A DNA stretch of 64,000 bases from NCBI GenBank assembly GCA_018696595.1, contig JABHQW010000002.1, forward strand, positions 1 through 64,000, read 5' to 3'. The DNA comes from Candidatus Woesearchaeota archaeon. Lineage in GTDB: Archaea > Nanobdellota > Nanobdellia > Woesearchaeales > GW2011-AR9. The notes beneath the pieces were generated by a model. That model was not told where the DNA came from. It did not search any database and saw nothing but the letters and a program-made list of their open reading frames with translations. The translations under genes were made by a program, and so were the position numbers. Numbering within the stretch: position 1 is the first letter of the stretch; each line of letters opens with the position of its first letter. This document shows, one piece after another, positions 8,011-17,689 of this stretch.

Positions 8011-9591
8011 ATGATTACTATCGGTTCGCGAAAAGAACTTGCTGGCATTAGTGATGAATTCAAGAACGTTTGGATTACTTTTATTCGAAAATTTAAGCGA
8101 ACTTTTCCTGGAAGAGTAATTCGGAAAAAGATATCTTCTGAAGATTTTTCTAAGAACTTGGATCAACTTCTTGAGTATTTGAAGATTCTTTGGGGTGAAG
8201 TAGTTACAAAGACTAAGGTATTGACGACAAAGGAAGAGTATAATCAAGCAAAGAAAGATTTTATTGGACTTGCAGAAGAAATTGAAGAACTTATTGATAT
8301 TCTCACTGAGATTAAAAAGAAATCCTCACAATTTGGTAGTGTGGTTACTTATAAACAAATTAATATTTATCTTGAACTAGCAACAAAAAACATTACTGAA
8401 ATTAAAGCATTAATTACTGTCGCTGTTGCGTCTTATCTAAGAGTGGGGAGAAGAAGGTTTCTTAAAACAATAGTGAAGGGCGGTGCCGTTGCGGTTGTTG
8501 CATCAATTGGGTTGGGCCATCTTAGTTTAAATTATATGAACCTTTTGTCTAGGCTCGCCAAGAATTTACCTGTTCTTAAAGAAAATGGGCTAGCAATTTT
8601 AATTAGTTATGATATTCATCCAAATTGGTATGAAGAATTAGCATTCAAGTTTAAAGATGAATTTTTACCTGCCTATATTGCTAGAGTTGAGCTCGCTTTT
8701 GGACAAAGAGCTAATGTTGTTAATGGGTATAGGACAGATTTAGAGAAGGTTTCTAAAGATGGTCTGATTAGTGGTGCTTTAAAGAGAGGAGCTACAAGAG
8801 ACGATTTGATTAAAGTGATTAAAGATCCCCTTATTCAGAATATTGTTGTTTTTGGCCATGGGACCTGGACTTCTTGGGTGGCTACTGGAGATGATAATGT
8901 TTGGGCAAATGATTTGATAGGGGAATCTTTGCCGAGAAAGAAAGGCAAATTATTAAAACATACTTGCGGCGTTTATCGCAAGAAATGGGTTGGTAAAGGA
9001 ATAAAATATTCTAAAAAAGATTGGGGCGGAGGAGTTTTAGAAGCGTTAAAAGTAATAAATGGGAGGATGAAAGATCATTTTGAAATTCATGTTTCATTTC
9101 GTGATGCTTACTTTTCTTATCGTGAAAATAATGGGGATCTTGGTGATGGGGAAATTTATGGGTTTATTGATTTTAAGATTAAAGGTAAAGGTAGATTTGA
9201 TTTTTTTGGATTTGGAAAAACTCTTTTTGAATCTAAACTTAGTTCTTTAGATGATGTTCCAGAAATAAGTGATCCCTTGTTATTTAACTTAAAAGAAATT
9301 ATTCAACATACAGATGATCCCAGAGCGATTGAAGACTTAAAGAATTTTCTTCATGAACTAAGATTTTATCTTAAATCTAATTGTTTGAAATTGGATATAG
9401 ATAAAACTCCCCTTTTTGGGACATCGGTTTACAAAGAAAACCGCATTTATGGGTGGGATCGTATAACTTCCCCCATAGACTTTTTGTTTGATCCTTTTGG
9501 AAACAAGCAAGAAGATTATATTTATACTATGGCTGCGGAAGAGAAAGCTAAAGAGAAAGCCGAGAAATCTGCAGAAGAGGCTACTTCTTAA
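8011..9591 (+). CDS. Membrane protein with caspase/CHAT-like His-Cys domain
   Basis: The 526-residue product shares its layout with the gene before it: a helical N-terminus (1-140), then an arginine-flanked hydrophobic segment starting RRRFLK (147-152) and running to about 175, then an outside domain. RRRFLK resembles a twin-arginine motif but sits internally. The C-terminal domain has NIVVFGHGTW (His283) and, 36 residues on, LKHTCGV (Cys319). A hydrophobic strand ending in His-Gly, followed by a strand ending in Cys, is the dyad pattern of caspase-fold peptidases. It ends in an acidic/Ala/Lys tail. Function unproven; co-transcription with the preceding gene is likely (1-nt gap). Confidence 0.5.
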   Translation: MITIGSRKELAGISDEFKNVWITFIRKFKRTFPGRVIRKKISSEDFSKNLDQLLEYLKILWGEVVTKTKVLTTKEEYNQAKKDFIGLAEEIEELIDILTEIKKKSSQFGSVVTYKQINIYLELATKNITEIKALITVAVASYLRVGRRRFLKTIVKGGAVAVVASIGLGHLSLNYMNLLSRLAKNLPVLKENGLAILISYDIHPNWYEELAFKFKDEFLPAYIARVELAFGQRANVVNGYRTDLEKVSKDGLISGALKRGATRDDLIKVIKDPLIQNIVVFGHGTWTSWVATGDDNVWANDLIGESLPRKKGKLLKHTCGVYRKKWVGKGIKYSKKDWGGGVLEALKVINGRMKDHFEIHVSFRDAYFSYRENNGDLGDGEIYGFIDFKIKGKGRFDFFGFGKTLFESKLSSLDDVPEISDPLLFNLKEIIQHTDDPRAIEDLKNFLHELRFYLKSNCLKLDIDKTPLFGTSVYKENRIYGWDRITSPIDFLFDPFGNKQEDYIYTMAAEEKAKEKAEKSAEEATS

Positions 9592-10910
9592 TGTTTAATT
9601 CTGCCGAAAACTATTTTTTGTGTTTGGTAACTAACACTAGTTAATTTACTGAGTCCCAATCCTAAATTATCATAGTGTAATATTGGGTCGTGGCCATTAA
9701 ATATTCTTTCAGCATCTTCTTTTTCTTTTCTTTGAGTAGCAGATAAATCATTTACATCTTCTAACAGAACAACAACATGCCAATAACGATTACTATTTTG
9801 GTCAGCAAAGAAAACTAAATCTCCTTGTTGGACATCTTGGTCATATTTTAATTGGGCAGTGTTTCCTTCTAAATCTGTAATCTCTCCATTTTGGTGTAAT
9901 AGGTATTCATCAGAATATTCTGTTTGTTGTCTTAATCCATCCGCATTTGTGTATTTGTACTTTCTATTCAAATGTCTTGCTGCTCCGACAATTAAATCTG
10001 CACAATCAAATCCTAAATATAATTCTGTTTGGTGAGATCTTTGTGAGTGAGAATGATTTAAACTAGCAGAACCATAAATCCCTGGAACGTTGAAGTATGA
10101 AGTTGTCCAACCCAGAAATGTTTCATCTAACAGATAACAGATTCTTAACACATCACTTTTGATTCCACCCCTTTTTACATTATTGTGGTTGGGGGTGTTC
10201 CATGATTTATCATTTATTCTCAGTTCTAAACTAAAGCGCATTGTTCCTAACTCAAAATTATGGTTTTGCTTAGTGGGTTTAGCATCTGCAAGAATTCGTT
10301 GTAATCCTTTAGTTTTTTCAACTTGTGAGCTGGCGTAATTAATCTTATCTATCCCTAACCATTTTCTAGTATCAGGGTCAGAATTCTCATAAGGAAAATG
10401 AGAATCAATTAATGGTTCAACTTTAGACCATTGCATTATAACGTGTTCTAATTTTGCTCTTGTTTCTTTATTGGGATTAGTTCTAATGTTTTTTCCTTTT
10501 ATTTTTATTTCTGGTGCACTAGAATAATATTCAACTTCTTTACCATTTTTTACCATAACTACAGGATAAAGAAAAATTTCTTCTTTCCCGAATATTGCAT
10601 TCTTTGGTTTATGTGAGGGGGTTTCTTTTTCTACACCAGAAAGAACGAAAACTTGATCAACTTTCTCTTCTAATTCTGAAAGGGCTTCTTTTTCTTCTTT
10701 CATTTTTTCTTTGACGCTAAATTCTTCGAATTTTTCTATTCTTTTTTCTATTCTTCCTATTATTCCTTCTGTATAATGTCCTATTTCTTGAATCTTGGAA
10801 CGCGGAGTAGGAATAGTGAAGCCAATATCTATTGGAGAACCTAATGTTAATCCTAAATAAGTAGCCAAAACCACAAGTAAATTCGGGGGAGTAATAAACA
10901 TTATATTCAT
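9588..10910 (-). CDS. Secreted NlpC/P60-like protein
   Basis: The 440-residue protein starts with a hydrophobic signal or anchor (about 9-24), followed by a Lys/Glu coiled coil (45-90). A C-terminal domain has NlpC/P60 features: Cys303 in GFDCADLIVGA, QGDLVFFAD, and His378 in RYWHVVVLLED, with a possible third residue at His412. NlpC/P60 enzymes cleave amide bonds in peptides or cell-wall crosslinks, but archaea lack murein, so a self substrate is unlikely. It converges with the caspase-like gene and overlaps it by 4 nt. That puts three surface-directed putative hydrolases side by side. Confidence 0.65.
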   Translation of the reverse strand: MNIMFITPPNLLVVLATYLGLTLGSPIDIGFTIPTPRSKIQEIGHYTEGIIGRIEKRIEKFEEFSVKEKMKEEKEALSELEEKVDQVFVLSGVEKETPSHKPKNAIFGKEEIFLYPVVMVKNGKEVEYYSSAPEIKIKGKNIRTNPNKETRAKLEHVIMQWSKVEPLIDSHFPYENSDPDTRKWLGIDKINYASSQVEKTKGLQRILADAKPTKQNHNFELGTMRFSLELRINDKSWNTPNHNNVKRGGIKSDVLRICYLLDETFLGWTTSYFNVPGIYGSASLNHSHSQRSHQTELYLGFDCADLIVGAARHLNRKYKYTNADGLRQQTEYSDEYLLHQNGEITDLEGNTAQLKYDQDVQQGDLVFFADQNSNRYWHVVVLLEDVNDLSATQRKEKEDAERIFNGHDPILHYDNLGLGLSKLTSVSYQTQKIVFGRIKH

Positions 10911-11013
10911 TTTATAATATGAATTATTTAAACTTGACTATTCTCTAGTAGTACTAAGGGGTTGTTGTTGTCAATGGGTAGATTTATTAATTTTATCAAT
11001 TTATATCTATTCA

Positions 11014-12231
11014 ATGGACATTTATCAACCCGCTGAGGATTCGTATTTATTACAAAAACATGTTAAGAAATATGCTTTTGGTAGGGTTTTAGATCTTGGA
11101 ACGGGGTCTGGAATACAAGCTTTAACTGCTATTAAGAATAAAGAAGTTCGAGAAGTTGTTGCTGTTGATGTCAATAAAAATGCAATTGAAGAATTGAACA
11201 ATAAAGTTAAAAGTGAGAAAATAAGAAAAGTAAAAGTTATTTTTAGTCATTTGTTCTCAAATGTAAGAAATAAATTTGACACAATTATTTTTAATCCCCC
11301 TTATTTACCACAAGATAAAGTTGGTAAAGAGATTATTGAAGATGCTGCCCTTTATGGTGGGAAGCATGGTTGGGAGTTATCTGAATTTTTTTTCTCTGAA
11401 GTTAGTAATTATTTAGTTGCTAACGGGAAAATATTATTTTTGTTTTCTTCTTTAACTAACAAAAAGAAAATTGAAGAAATTATCTTTGAGAACTTGTTAG
11501 AATTTAAAGAGTTGATTCAGGAGAAACAACCAATGTTTGAAACATTATATGTTTATTTGATTGAGAAAAGTAAATTGTTACGTGAATTAGAAAGAAAGAA
11601 CATTTCTTCGATTAAATATTTAACTCACGGGAAGCGGGGAAATATCTTTATTGGTATTCTTGATAAAAGTAAGTTTATTAAATCTCATTTTGCTCGAAAA
11701 AATGAAGTTAAAGTAGGAATCAAAGTTAAAAGAGAAGAAAGTTTAGCTGTTGAAAGAATGAGAAATGAAGCTAATTGGTTGAAAGTTTTAAATCGTAAGG
11801 GGATTGGTCCAAAATTTGTTTTTTCTGGGAAAGATTATTTAGTATATGAATTTGTTGAAGGGGAATTTGTGTTAGACTGGATTGTAGATCGAAATGGAAA
11901 AGAGGTTATAGGGATGTTAACTAAAGTTTTAGAACAATGTTTTGTTATGGATAAATTGATGGTTAACAAAGAAGAAATGCATCGCCCTCACAAACATATT
12001 ATTGTTGATAGATTTAATGAAGTAACTATGCTTGATTTTGAAAGATGTAGCAAAACCGAAAAACCTAAGAATGTTACTCAGTTTGTAGAATTCATTTGTC
12101 GGTTGAAAGAAGAGTTGTCTCGGAAAAATATTAATGTTGATGTTGAGCAGTTAAGGAAATTATCTCGGATTTATAAAAAAGAAATTAGTTTAGGTAATTT
12201 TAATTTAATAAAAAGTAGTATTTCCTTCTAA
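11014..12231 (+). CDS. Fusion: HemK/Mtq2-type methyltransferase + Ser/Thr kinase-like domain
   Basis: Residues 1-185 form a class I SAM methyltransferase: motif I VLDLGTGSG (25-33), acidic AVDVN, and the catalytic NPPY tetrad (94-97) typical of HemK/PrmC/Mtq2 enzymes that methylate the Gln of release-factor GGQ. Residues 200-400 resemble the archaeal predicted Ser/Thr kinase family (COG2112): a possible glycine loop (GKRGNIFIG), Lys in GIKVKREES (237-239), GIGPKFVFSGKDYLVYEF, and DFERC (341-345) at the DFG place. The fusion could couple modification of a translation factor with phosphorylation, but that is inference. The 3' end overlaps the converging helicase gene by 27 nt. Confidence 0.72.
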   Translation: MDIYQPAEDSYLLQKHVKKYAFGRVLDLGTGSGIQALTAIKNKEVREVVAVDVNKNAIEELNNKVKSEKIRKVKVIFSHLFSNVRNKFDTIIFNPPYLPQDKVGKEIIEDAALYGGKHGWELSEFFFSEVSNYLVANGKILFLFSSLTNKKKIEEIIFENLLEFKELIQEKQPMFETLYVYLIEKSKLLRELERKNISSIKYLTHGKRGNIFIGILDKSKFIKSHFARKNEVKVGIKVKREESLAVERMRNEANWLKVLNRKGIGPKFVFSGKDYLVYEFVEGEFVLDWIVDRNGKEVIGMLTKVLEQCFVMDKLMVNKEEMHRPHKHIIVDRFNEVTMLDFERCSKTEKPKNVTQFVEFICRLKEELSRKNINVDVEQLRKLSRIYKKEISLGNFNLIKSSISF

Positions 12232-12852
12232 ATTAATTCCTTGTTTAAGTTCTACTGGGCGCCAATTGTCCTGTACTAACTTTGCTCCTAACCAGGCCGC
12301 AAGTTCCTCTGGGTTACCGATCGTCGCTGAGAGGCCAATTATTTGTGGTTTGATTAATTGTTTCAGTAGTGTGATGATGATTTCTAAAGTTGGTCCTCTA
12401 CTAGGGTCGTTCAAAAGATGAATCTCGTCAATTACTACAGTTTTAACTTCATTAATCCAAGAAATTCTGTGTCTAAGTAAAGAATCTAATTTCTCTGTTG
12501 TTAATATTAAGAGATCATAATTTGCTAAGTAAGAGGATTCGGAATCAATATCTCCTGTTGATTGGACAACTTTATAATTTGTGTTTTCTAATAGGTTCTG
12601 GTACTCTTTGAATTTTTCATTAGCTAATGCTTTTAATGGAACAAGATAAATGGCTTTCCCTTCTTTTAGTACGTTAGTGATGGCCATTGTTGCTACTAAG
12701 GTTTTCCCACTAGCGGTTGGGGCACAGATTAATAATGATTCTTCTTTTAGAAGGTTTGCTTTAACAGCTTTTTCTTGTATTGGTGTTAAAGTTGGAAATT
12801 TAGTATAATGTTCTTTAAAGTAATTTGGTAAATGCAACTCTTTTATTAGCAT
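12205..12852 (-). CDS. Hel308-like helicase, first RecA domain only
   Basis: The 215-residue product is the N-terminal part of a Ski2/Hel308-type DNA helicase: a Q-motif-like LTPIQEKAV, Walker A APTASGKT, VPLKALANEK, TGD, LTTEKLDSLLR, Walker B VVIDEIHLL, and motif III LSATIGNPEELAAWLGA. It stops right after the RPVELKQG segment that in Hel308 leads into the second RecA domain. Full Hel308 proteins are about 700 residues, so RecA2, winged-helix and ratchet domains are missing. The sequence beyond the stop is occupied by the converging fusion gene. It may be a remnant or one half of a split helicase. Confidence 0.75.
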   Translation of the reverse strand: MLIKELHLPNYFKEHYTKFPTLTPIQEKAVKANLLKEESLLICAPTASGKTLVATMAITNVLKEGKAIYLVPLKALANEKFKEYQNLLENTNYKVVQSTGDIDSESSYLANYDLLILTTEKLDSLLRHRISWINEVKTVVIDEIHLLNDPSRGPTLEIIITLLKQLIKPQIIGLSATIGNPEELAAWLGAKLVQDNWRPVELKQGINLEGNTTFY

Positions 12853-12900
12853 AGGGTTAATTTTAGTAGGGTTATTTAAAATTGTTTTGTTAGAAATCTA

Positions 12901-13221
12901 TTAAGTAGAAGTACAAAAACAAGTATATTCTCCTTCAAATATTTCACTACAAGAGATTAGTTTTGTTTCATGTTTTGCAAGAATACAAGTTTGTTTAACT
13001 TTAGCACAAGCAAAATTGCAATTTATTTTTTCGTCTCCTGTTACGACAGTTGCACCATTAATCATGTTTAACACTCCATCTATTGTTGGTACTGAACTAG
13101 CTGCTTTCCCTGTCACATTAACATAACTTGCTAACATTAATAGAATACAAAGTACTGAAACTATCATTACTGCGATTACCATTGTTTCGTCCCAGCGATG
13201 TTTATTTTTTGTTTTTTTCAT
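12901..13221 (-). CDS. Small membrane-anchored cysteine-rich protein
   Basis: I chose the ATG at 13221 (MKKTKNKHRW), 4 nt after the stop of the large upstream gene. Longer starts would overlap that gene. The 106 residues contain one membrane segment (about 14-35), immediately followed by VTGKAA, then a short stalk and a C-terminal module C-x3-C-x6-C-x11-C-x8-C-x-C. The same module ends the upstream 1473-residue protein and the 111-residue protein at 18836. It is probably an N-in protein exposing a disulfide-rich tail. Function unknown. Confidence 0.7.
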   Translation of the reverse strand: MKKTKNKHRWDETMVIAVMIVSVLCILLMLASYVNVTGKAASSVPTIDGVLNMINGATVVTGDEKINCNFACAKVKQTCILAKHETKLISCSEIFEGEYTCFCTST

Positions 13222-13225
13222 TTTT

Positions 13226-16200
13226 TTAACAGCAAGTACATTTAGATGATCCTTCTTGATCACATTGGCCTGCGTTTGTAAATATACAAACTTTATTTTG
13301 ATTTGCACAAATCTCGTCGCAGATTCCTTCTTCTTTAACAACTTGGCATTTGTTTAATTCTTCTAATATCTCTTTGTATGAATATATTAATTGTGGTGGT
13401 TCTTGTGGTTCGATTGGTGCTAATCCTGCTTTTGGTGCAGAAACACACTGGTTGTTATAACAAACTGATTCTGTTTGGGAGCTACATGATTGTAAGTTAC
13501 AATCATCATCTTCACAATCAGTTAGGCCGTCATTGTCTTCATCAATTTCTCCAAAGCATACATCTTCTGGCGGATAACAATGTTTTATTGTTGTGGCGTT
13601 TCCGTTACAAGAGAATCCTTCTGGGCACTGTGCGTTGGAGTCACAAACACAAGAACCATCATCACAACCAAGGGGGCAGATAAATTGTTTATACTTTACT
13701 TCAAACTCGCTAGAACAGAATCCTTCTATTAGTCTATCTCCAGAGAAGCAAAAGTCTTCATTATCTTTTTTCTCCCAGGCAAAAATATCTTCGTTATATT
13801 CGGAACCATTAGCAAAACCTTTTATGTAATATGATAGTTCAAATATGTTTTCTGGGCCATTTCCATTATTGAAATTGTCTTCGTCAATACAACAAAACAT
13901 CCCGTCTGGGCCTTCTTTTCCAATACAATCTTCATCCCAACAATCTATTTTTCCATCTTTATCATCATCAATATTATTGTCACAATCTTCGGGAAAGAAT
14001 GGATAACATAAGTTTCCATATCCCATAATTACTTCTTTATAACAAACTGAAGGGTTTAATCCGTCCGCACATAATGGGTAATCTGCTGGGCAATCACTGT
14101 CTTCTGAACAAACTGGGCTGTTTTCCATTACTGGAGCAGATTTATTAGGAACATTCTTTTCACAATAGTTTCCAATAGGACAATCACTATCAGCTTCACA
14201 AGTACATTGGCCTTTAAAACAATCAAACTCACATTCTACGTCTTCTTCTTTAATTTCTAATCCATCTGCCGCACAATAAAATTCTCTCAATGTTTTATCT
14301 TCTGAAGGTAAACAGAAGTCAGTTTTATCATATATTTTATTAGCTAGGTAATTATTGATGTACCTATATCCAGAAAGATCTCCATGTTTGAAAGATGTAA
14401 TCGGATCTAATATTCCCGGTAAAATTCCTTTGTTTTTACTATCTTCATCCATACAACAGAAACCTTCTTCTTCAATCTCTACATAAATTTCTTCTGTGTA
14501 ATCTACCCATTCCCCTTGTCCTTCACAATTACTGAATCCAAACTTATCTGCTAAACAACGACAGATTCCATATACACAGGGTTGATTAATATTTAAACCC
14601 TGATCAAATGGACAATCTGAATTTCCGTTAAAACATAAACCATTCTCATCACATAATTCCTCATCTAAATTATTATTTGCAGAACAACTAACGTGGTCTT
14701 GGTATTTTTGTTTTGTTTCTTCTTGTAATTCTAATGTTGTAATTATTGTTGGATCTCCTGCACAATCTAAGTCCATACAATCGGTTAATCCGTCTCCATC
14801 ATTATCTACTTTATCTCCACATTGGTACCAATTCTCTTTAGACTTACAGGCATCATTATAAGCACAATCATCTTCATCATCACAATCTACAAAGCCATCT
14901 TCATCGTTGTCTATGTTGTCTGAACAGCTTGTTTCTTCTCCACCGCAAATATAATGGAATGAACAATCATTATCGTCACAATTCTTTAGTCCGTCTCCGT
15001 CGTTGTCGAAAACATCTATACAGATATCTTCTGTACATTCTCCTCCTCCCTCTGTATATTGACACTTTCCAGTTGGTAATATAATTCCATTGAAAAATGA
15101 ATTTGCACAAGCTTTTTGATTACAATCAGGATCTTCACAATCCTCTAAGCCGTCATTATCATCATCAACACCATTTAAACAATTTGATTCAACACAAACG
15201 TGCTTTTGGAAATGACATTTGGCTCCAACTTCACAGCCATAATCTGTTTCTCCTAACCAGTCTGGGCTAACTTTTATTGGGAAGTTTGGTAAACAACAAG
15301 TTTCTCCATTTGATTTAACTTCTCCTGCACAATCAGGGTCACTACAATCAGCTAAGTACCAACAGTAACCATTAGGACAGTCTGCATCATTGAAACAGGT
15401 TTCTCCATCATTTTCTCCGCCAGCACATTCATAACCATCATTACTAAAATCATCTTCACAATTTCCAGATTCTGTACAGGTGGGAGAAATTCCACAATCT
15501 GGGTCTTGACAATCTGTTAAAGCAAGACATTCTCCTCCCCCTAAACATTCCGAATCAGAATTACAAGGTTTGCCAATACTGCCTACAAATCCACCAAAAC
15601 ATTCTTTACCATCATTATCAATTCCATCTTCACAATTAACTTCTGTACAAGAACCAATTGGATTTATAGCTCCCCAAAACTTTTTTTCTTGACAAGTTGC
15701 ACTTTCTTCTGCTCCTGCGATAGAACAACTTTGTTCTAAACAATCAGAATCTTGACAGTTCCAATCTCCATCTTGGTCCTCGTCAAAGGAATTCTCAGAA
15801 CAGACCATTTCTTTACATTCTTGATTAACACATTTTGCTAATGCTGGGTTTCCAGTATTATCGCATCCTTGATTATTACAATCAGAATCTTTACAATCAA
15901 TGTTTAAATCACAAATCCCCTCTAAATCACAGTTACAGGTGAATAGGTCATTATTATCATTGTCTCCTTCTCCATCATTTAATGAAAAACAATCTTCGTC
16001 ATTATCCCATTGGTCGTAACATATTAATTCTTTCTTCTTTCCCCCTTCACATTTCCATCCTTCATCTTCTGAGATGAAGCCTTCGTTTTCTGGTAATGTA
16101 CAAGCATCTATCTCTTTGGGGTCTATTTCTTCAATATTGCATTCTTCTATTTTCGTGTTATCATTAGTTATTGTTATTGCTCCATATTGGTTCTCTATTT

Positions 16201-17644
16201 TACATACATCACCATACATTTCTAGTTTGTTATAATTTGGATCTACTGGGGATAAACACTCAAAATCTTCAAGTTGACCATAACAAGGGTAATTTCCTTT
16301 TTCATCTTTTAACCATTGTTTACAATCTTCATTCACTTCTAAAAAGCTTACTGGGCAATTTCCTTTTGTGCCACAATCAATTCCACAATCAGGGTCCTCA
16401 CAATCAGTTTTTAAATCTCCATCGTTATCACTATTATCAGAGCAATCTGTTTCATGACAAACTCCCTCAACTAATTTTGCTCCTGGAAGATAACATTGTT
16501 CTTGAACTTCTTCTGAACAAACTGGTTCTTGTTTTCCTCCCAATAAAGTTTTTGTACTGCATTTTTTAAACGAGATTGTATTTGCATTATCCAAAAAGAT
16601 GGAATAATCTTGTGTATTCATTAAGTAATCTTGCCCCTCTTGATCTAAATTATTGAAAAACACGCAGAACTCCGGCAAATCTCGACATGTTGCAGCAAAA
16701 CTCACTACATTTGACCAAGCCCAGTAGTAATCCCCTCCAGGAGGAGACTCAAACGGAGGAAGATAAAAACATTTATTATTAATACACTTGTGATTTGGAC
16801 CTTCTTCATCTACGCAAGTATCATCATTATCACAATTCGTGTTCGTGATATAGGTGTCTTTTTGATCACAAAAAAAATTCATACACTGACCTTCTTCACA
16901 TTTTGCATAAGTAGGATGGCCTGTTCCAACACAATCAATTTTCTCTTCACATTCTCGAGAACAACAAGTCCCATCATAATAACACCTATCTGTTTCTTTA
17001 GTATAACCTGGCCCTTGGCCTTGTTCCATTGTTTGACCTTCTAATAGTCCCTCAAACTTAAAATCTTCACCAATAAAAAATAATCCGTATTTAATAAACC
17101 CGAGGGAGGGGTTTGGTTCCGTGGGAACTAACTTTATACTGTTGATAATATCATTCACTTCTATTTCAAAGATTTGAAGTGATCCTCCATGTTCACAGGC
17201 AATCCTTTTATCATTTGAATTTGCACAATTTCCATTTAGATCAATTTCTGTTATTTCCCCATTTGAAAGTTCTACTTGGATTATCAAGTCTTGTTCATTT
17301 ATTGCTTTGCCTAAGAAAATAATTGCTTTATCAATGAAAACCCCAAAAGGTGGCAAGTTTTGGAAATCCCAAGATTTCACGAAAAGTTGCCCTTTATATG
17401 TTTGGTCGCAACTAAGAGTATATCCTTCTGGTAAATTACTAGATATCTTTGCCTGAATGTCTGAAGGAATATATTTGATTTCTTGTGTTACTCCTGTTTT
17501 CACATCAAAATAACCATTGGGGTATTGGAGATTTGATGTAAAAAAGTGATGGCATTCAGTAGTTACATAATCGTTATCAGCAACTACAATAGAACTAACT
17601 AATAAGAACAAGACTATTAAAACTATACTGATCCCTCTTTTCAT
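13226..17644 (-). CDS. Giant secreted cysteine-rich protein with DxDxDG-type repeats
   Basis: The start at 17644 (MKRGISIVLIVLFLLVSS) gives a clean signal peptide about 29 nt after a TATA box; 17653 is an alternative. The 1473-residue protein has many copies of a C-x-D-x2-DNDGDG-x2-DC-x-D-x-DC pattern, for example DNDGDGLTDCMDLDC. This resembles Asp-rich calcium-binding repeats of thrombospondin-3 or MopE type. Short Cys-rich EGF-like stretches are interspersed (CVCDSNAQCPEGFSCNG). The C-terminus ends with the C-x3-C-x6-C-x7-C-x7-C-x-C-C module shared with two small neighbours. A calcium-stabilised surface or adhesion role is inference. Confidence 0.8.
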   Translation of the reverse strand: MKRGISIVLIVLFLLVSSIVVADNDYVTTECHHFFTSNLQYPNGYFDVKTGVTQEIKYIPSDIQAKISSNLPEGYTLSCDQTYKGQLFVKSWDFQNLPPFGVFIDKAIIFLGKAINEQDLIIQVELSNGEITEIDLNGNCANSNDKRIACEHGGSLQIFEIEVNDIINSIKLVPTEPNPSLGFIKYGLFFIGEDFKFEGLLEGQTMEQGQGPGYTKETDRCYYDGTCCSRECEEKIDCVGTGHPTYAKCEEGQCMNFFCDQKDTYITNTNCDNDDTCVDEEGPNHKCINNKCFYLPPFESPPGGDYYWAWSNVVSFAATCRDLPEFCVFFNNLDQEGQDYLMNTQDYSIFLDNANTISFKKCSTKTLLGGKQEPVCSEEVQEQCYLPGAKLVEGVCHETDCSDNSDNDGDLKTDCEDPDCGIDCGTKGNCPVSFLEVNEDCKQWLKDEKGNYPCYGQLEDFECLSPVDPNYNKLEMYGDVCKIENQYGAITITNDNTKIEECNIEEIDPKEIDACTLPENEGFISEDEGWKCEGGKKKELICYDQWDNDEDCFSLNDGEGDNDNNDLFTCNCDLEGICDLNIDCKDSDCNNQGCDNTGNPALAKCVNQECKEMVCSENSFDEDQDGDWNCQDSDCLEQSCSIAGAEESATCQEKKFWGAINPIGSCTEVNCEDGIDNDGKECFGGFVGSIGKPCNSDSECLGGGECLALTDCQDPDCGISPTCTESGNCEDDFSNDGYECAGGENDGETCFNDADCPNGYCWYLADCSDPDCAGEVKSNGETCCLPNFPIKVSPDWLGETDYGCEVGAKCHFQKHVCVESNCLNGVDDDNDGLEDCEDPDCNQKACANSFFNGIILPTGKCQYTEGGGECTEDICIDVFDNDGDGLKNCDDNDCSFHYICGGEETSCSDNIDNDEDGFVDCDDEDDCAYNDACKSKENWYQCGDKVDNDGDGLTDCMDLDCAGDPTIITTLELQEETKQKYQDHVSCSANNNLDEELCDENGLCFNGNSDCPFDQGLNINQPCVYGICRCLADKFGFSNCEGQGEWVDYTEEIYVEIEEEGFCCMDEDSKNKGILPGILDPITSFKHGDLSGYRYINNYLANKIYDKTDFCLPSEDKTLREFYCAADGLEIKEEDVECEFDCFKGQCTCEADSDCPIGNYCEKNVPNKSAPVMENSPVCSEDSDCPADYPLCADGLNPSVCYKEVIMGYGNLCYPFFPEDCDNNIDDDKDGKIDCWDEDCIGKEGPDGMFCCIDEDNFNNGNGPENIFELSYYIKGFANGSEYNEDIFAWEKKDNEDFCFSGDRLIEGFCSSEFEVKYKQFICPLGCDDGSCVCDSNAQCPEGFSCNGNATTIKHCYPPEDVCFGEIDEDNDGLTDCEDDDCNLQSCSSQTESVCYNNQCVSAPKAGLAPIEPQEPPQLIYSYKEILEELNKCQVVKEEGICDEICANQNKVCIFTNAGQCDQEGSSKCTCC

Positions 17645-17689
17645 AATACTCATTAACAAATAATTTAATTATATAAAGTTATCGAAAAA

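Noticed and set aside
13378-17044. Several plus-strand frames inside the giant cysteine-rich gene
   Set aside because: They are antisense to a continuous signal-peptide-led frame with clear repeats; His/Leu/Ser-rich composition matches shadows of Cys/Asp codons.
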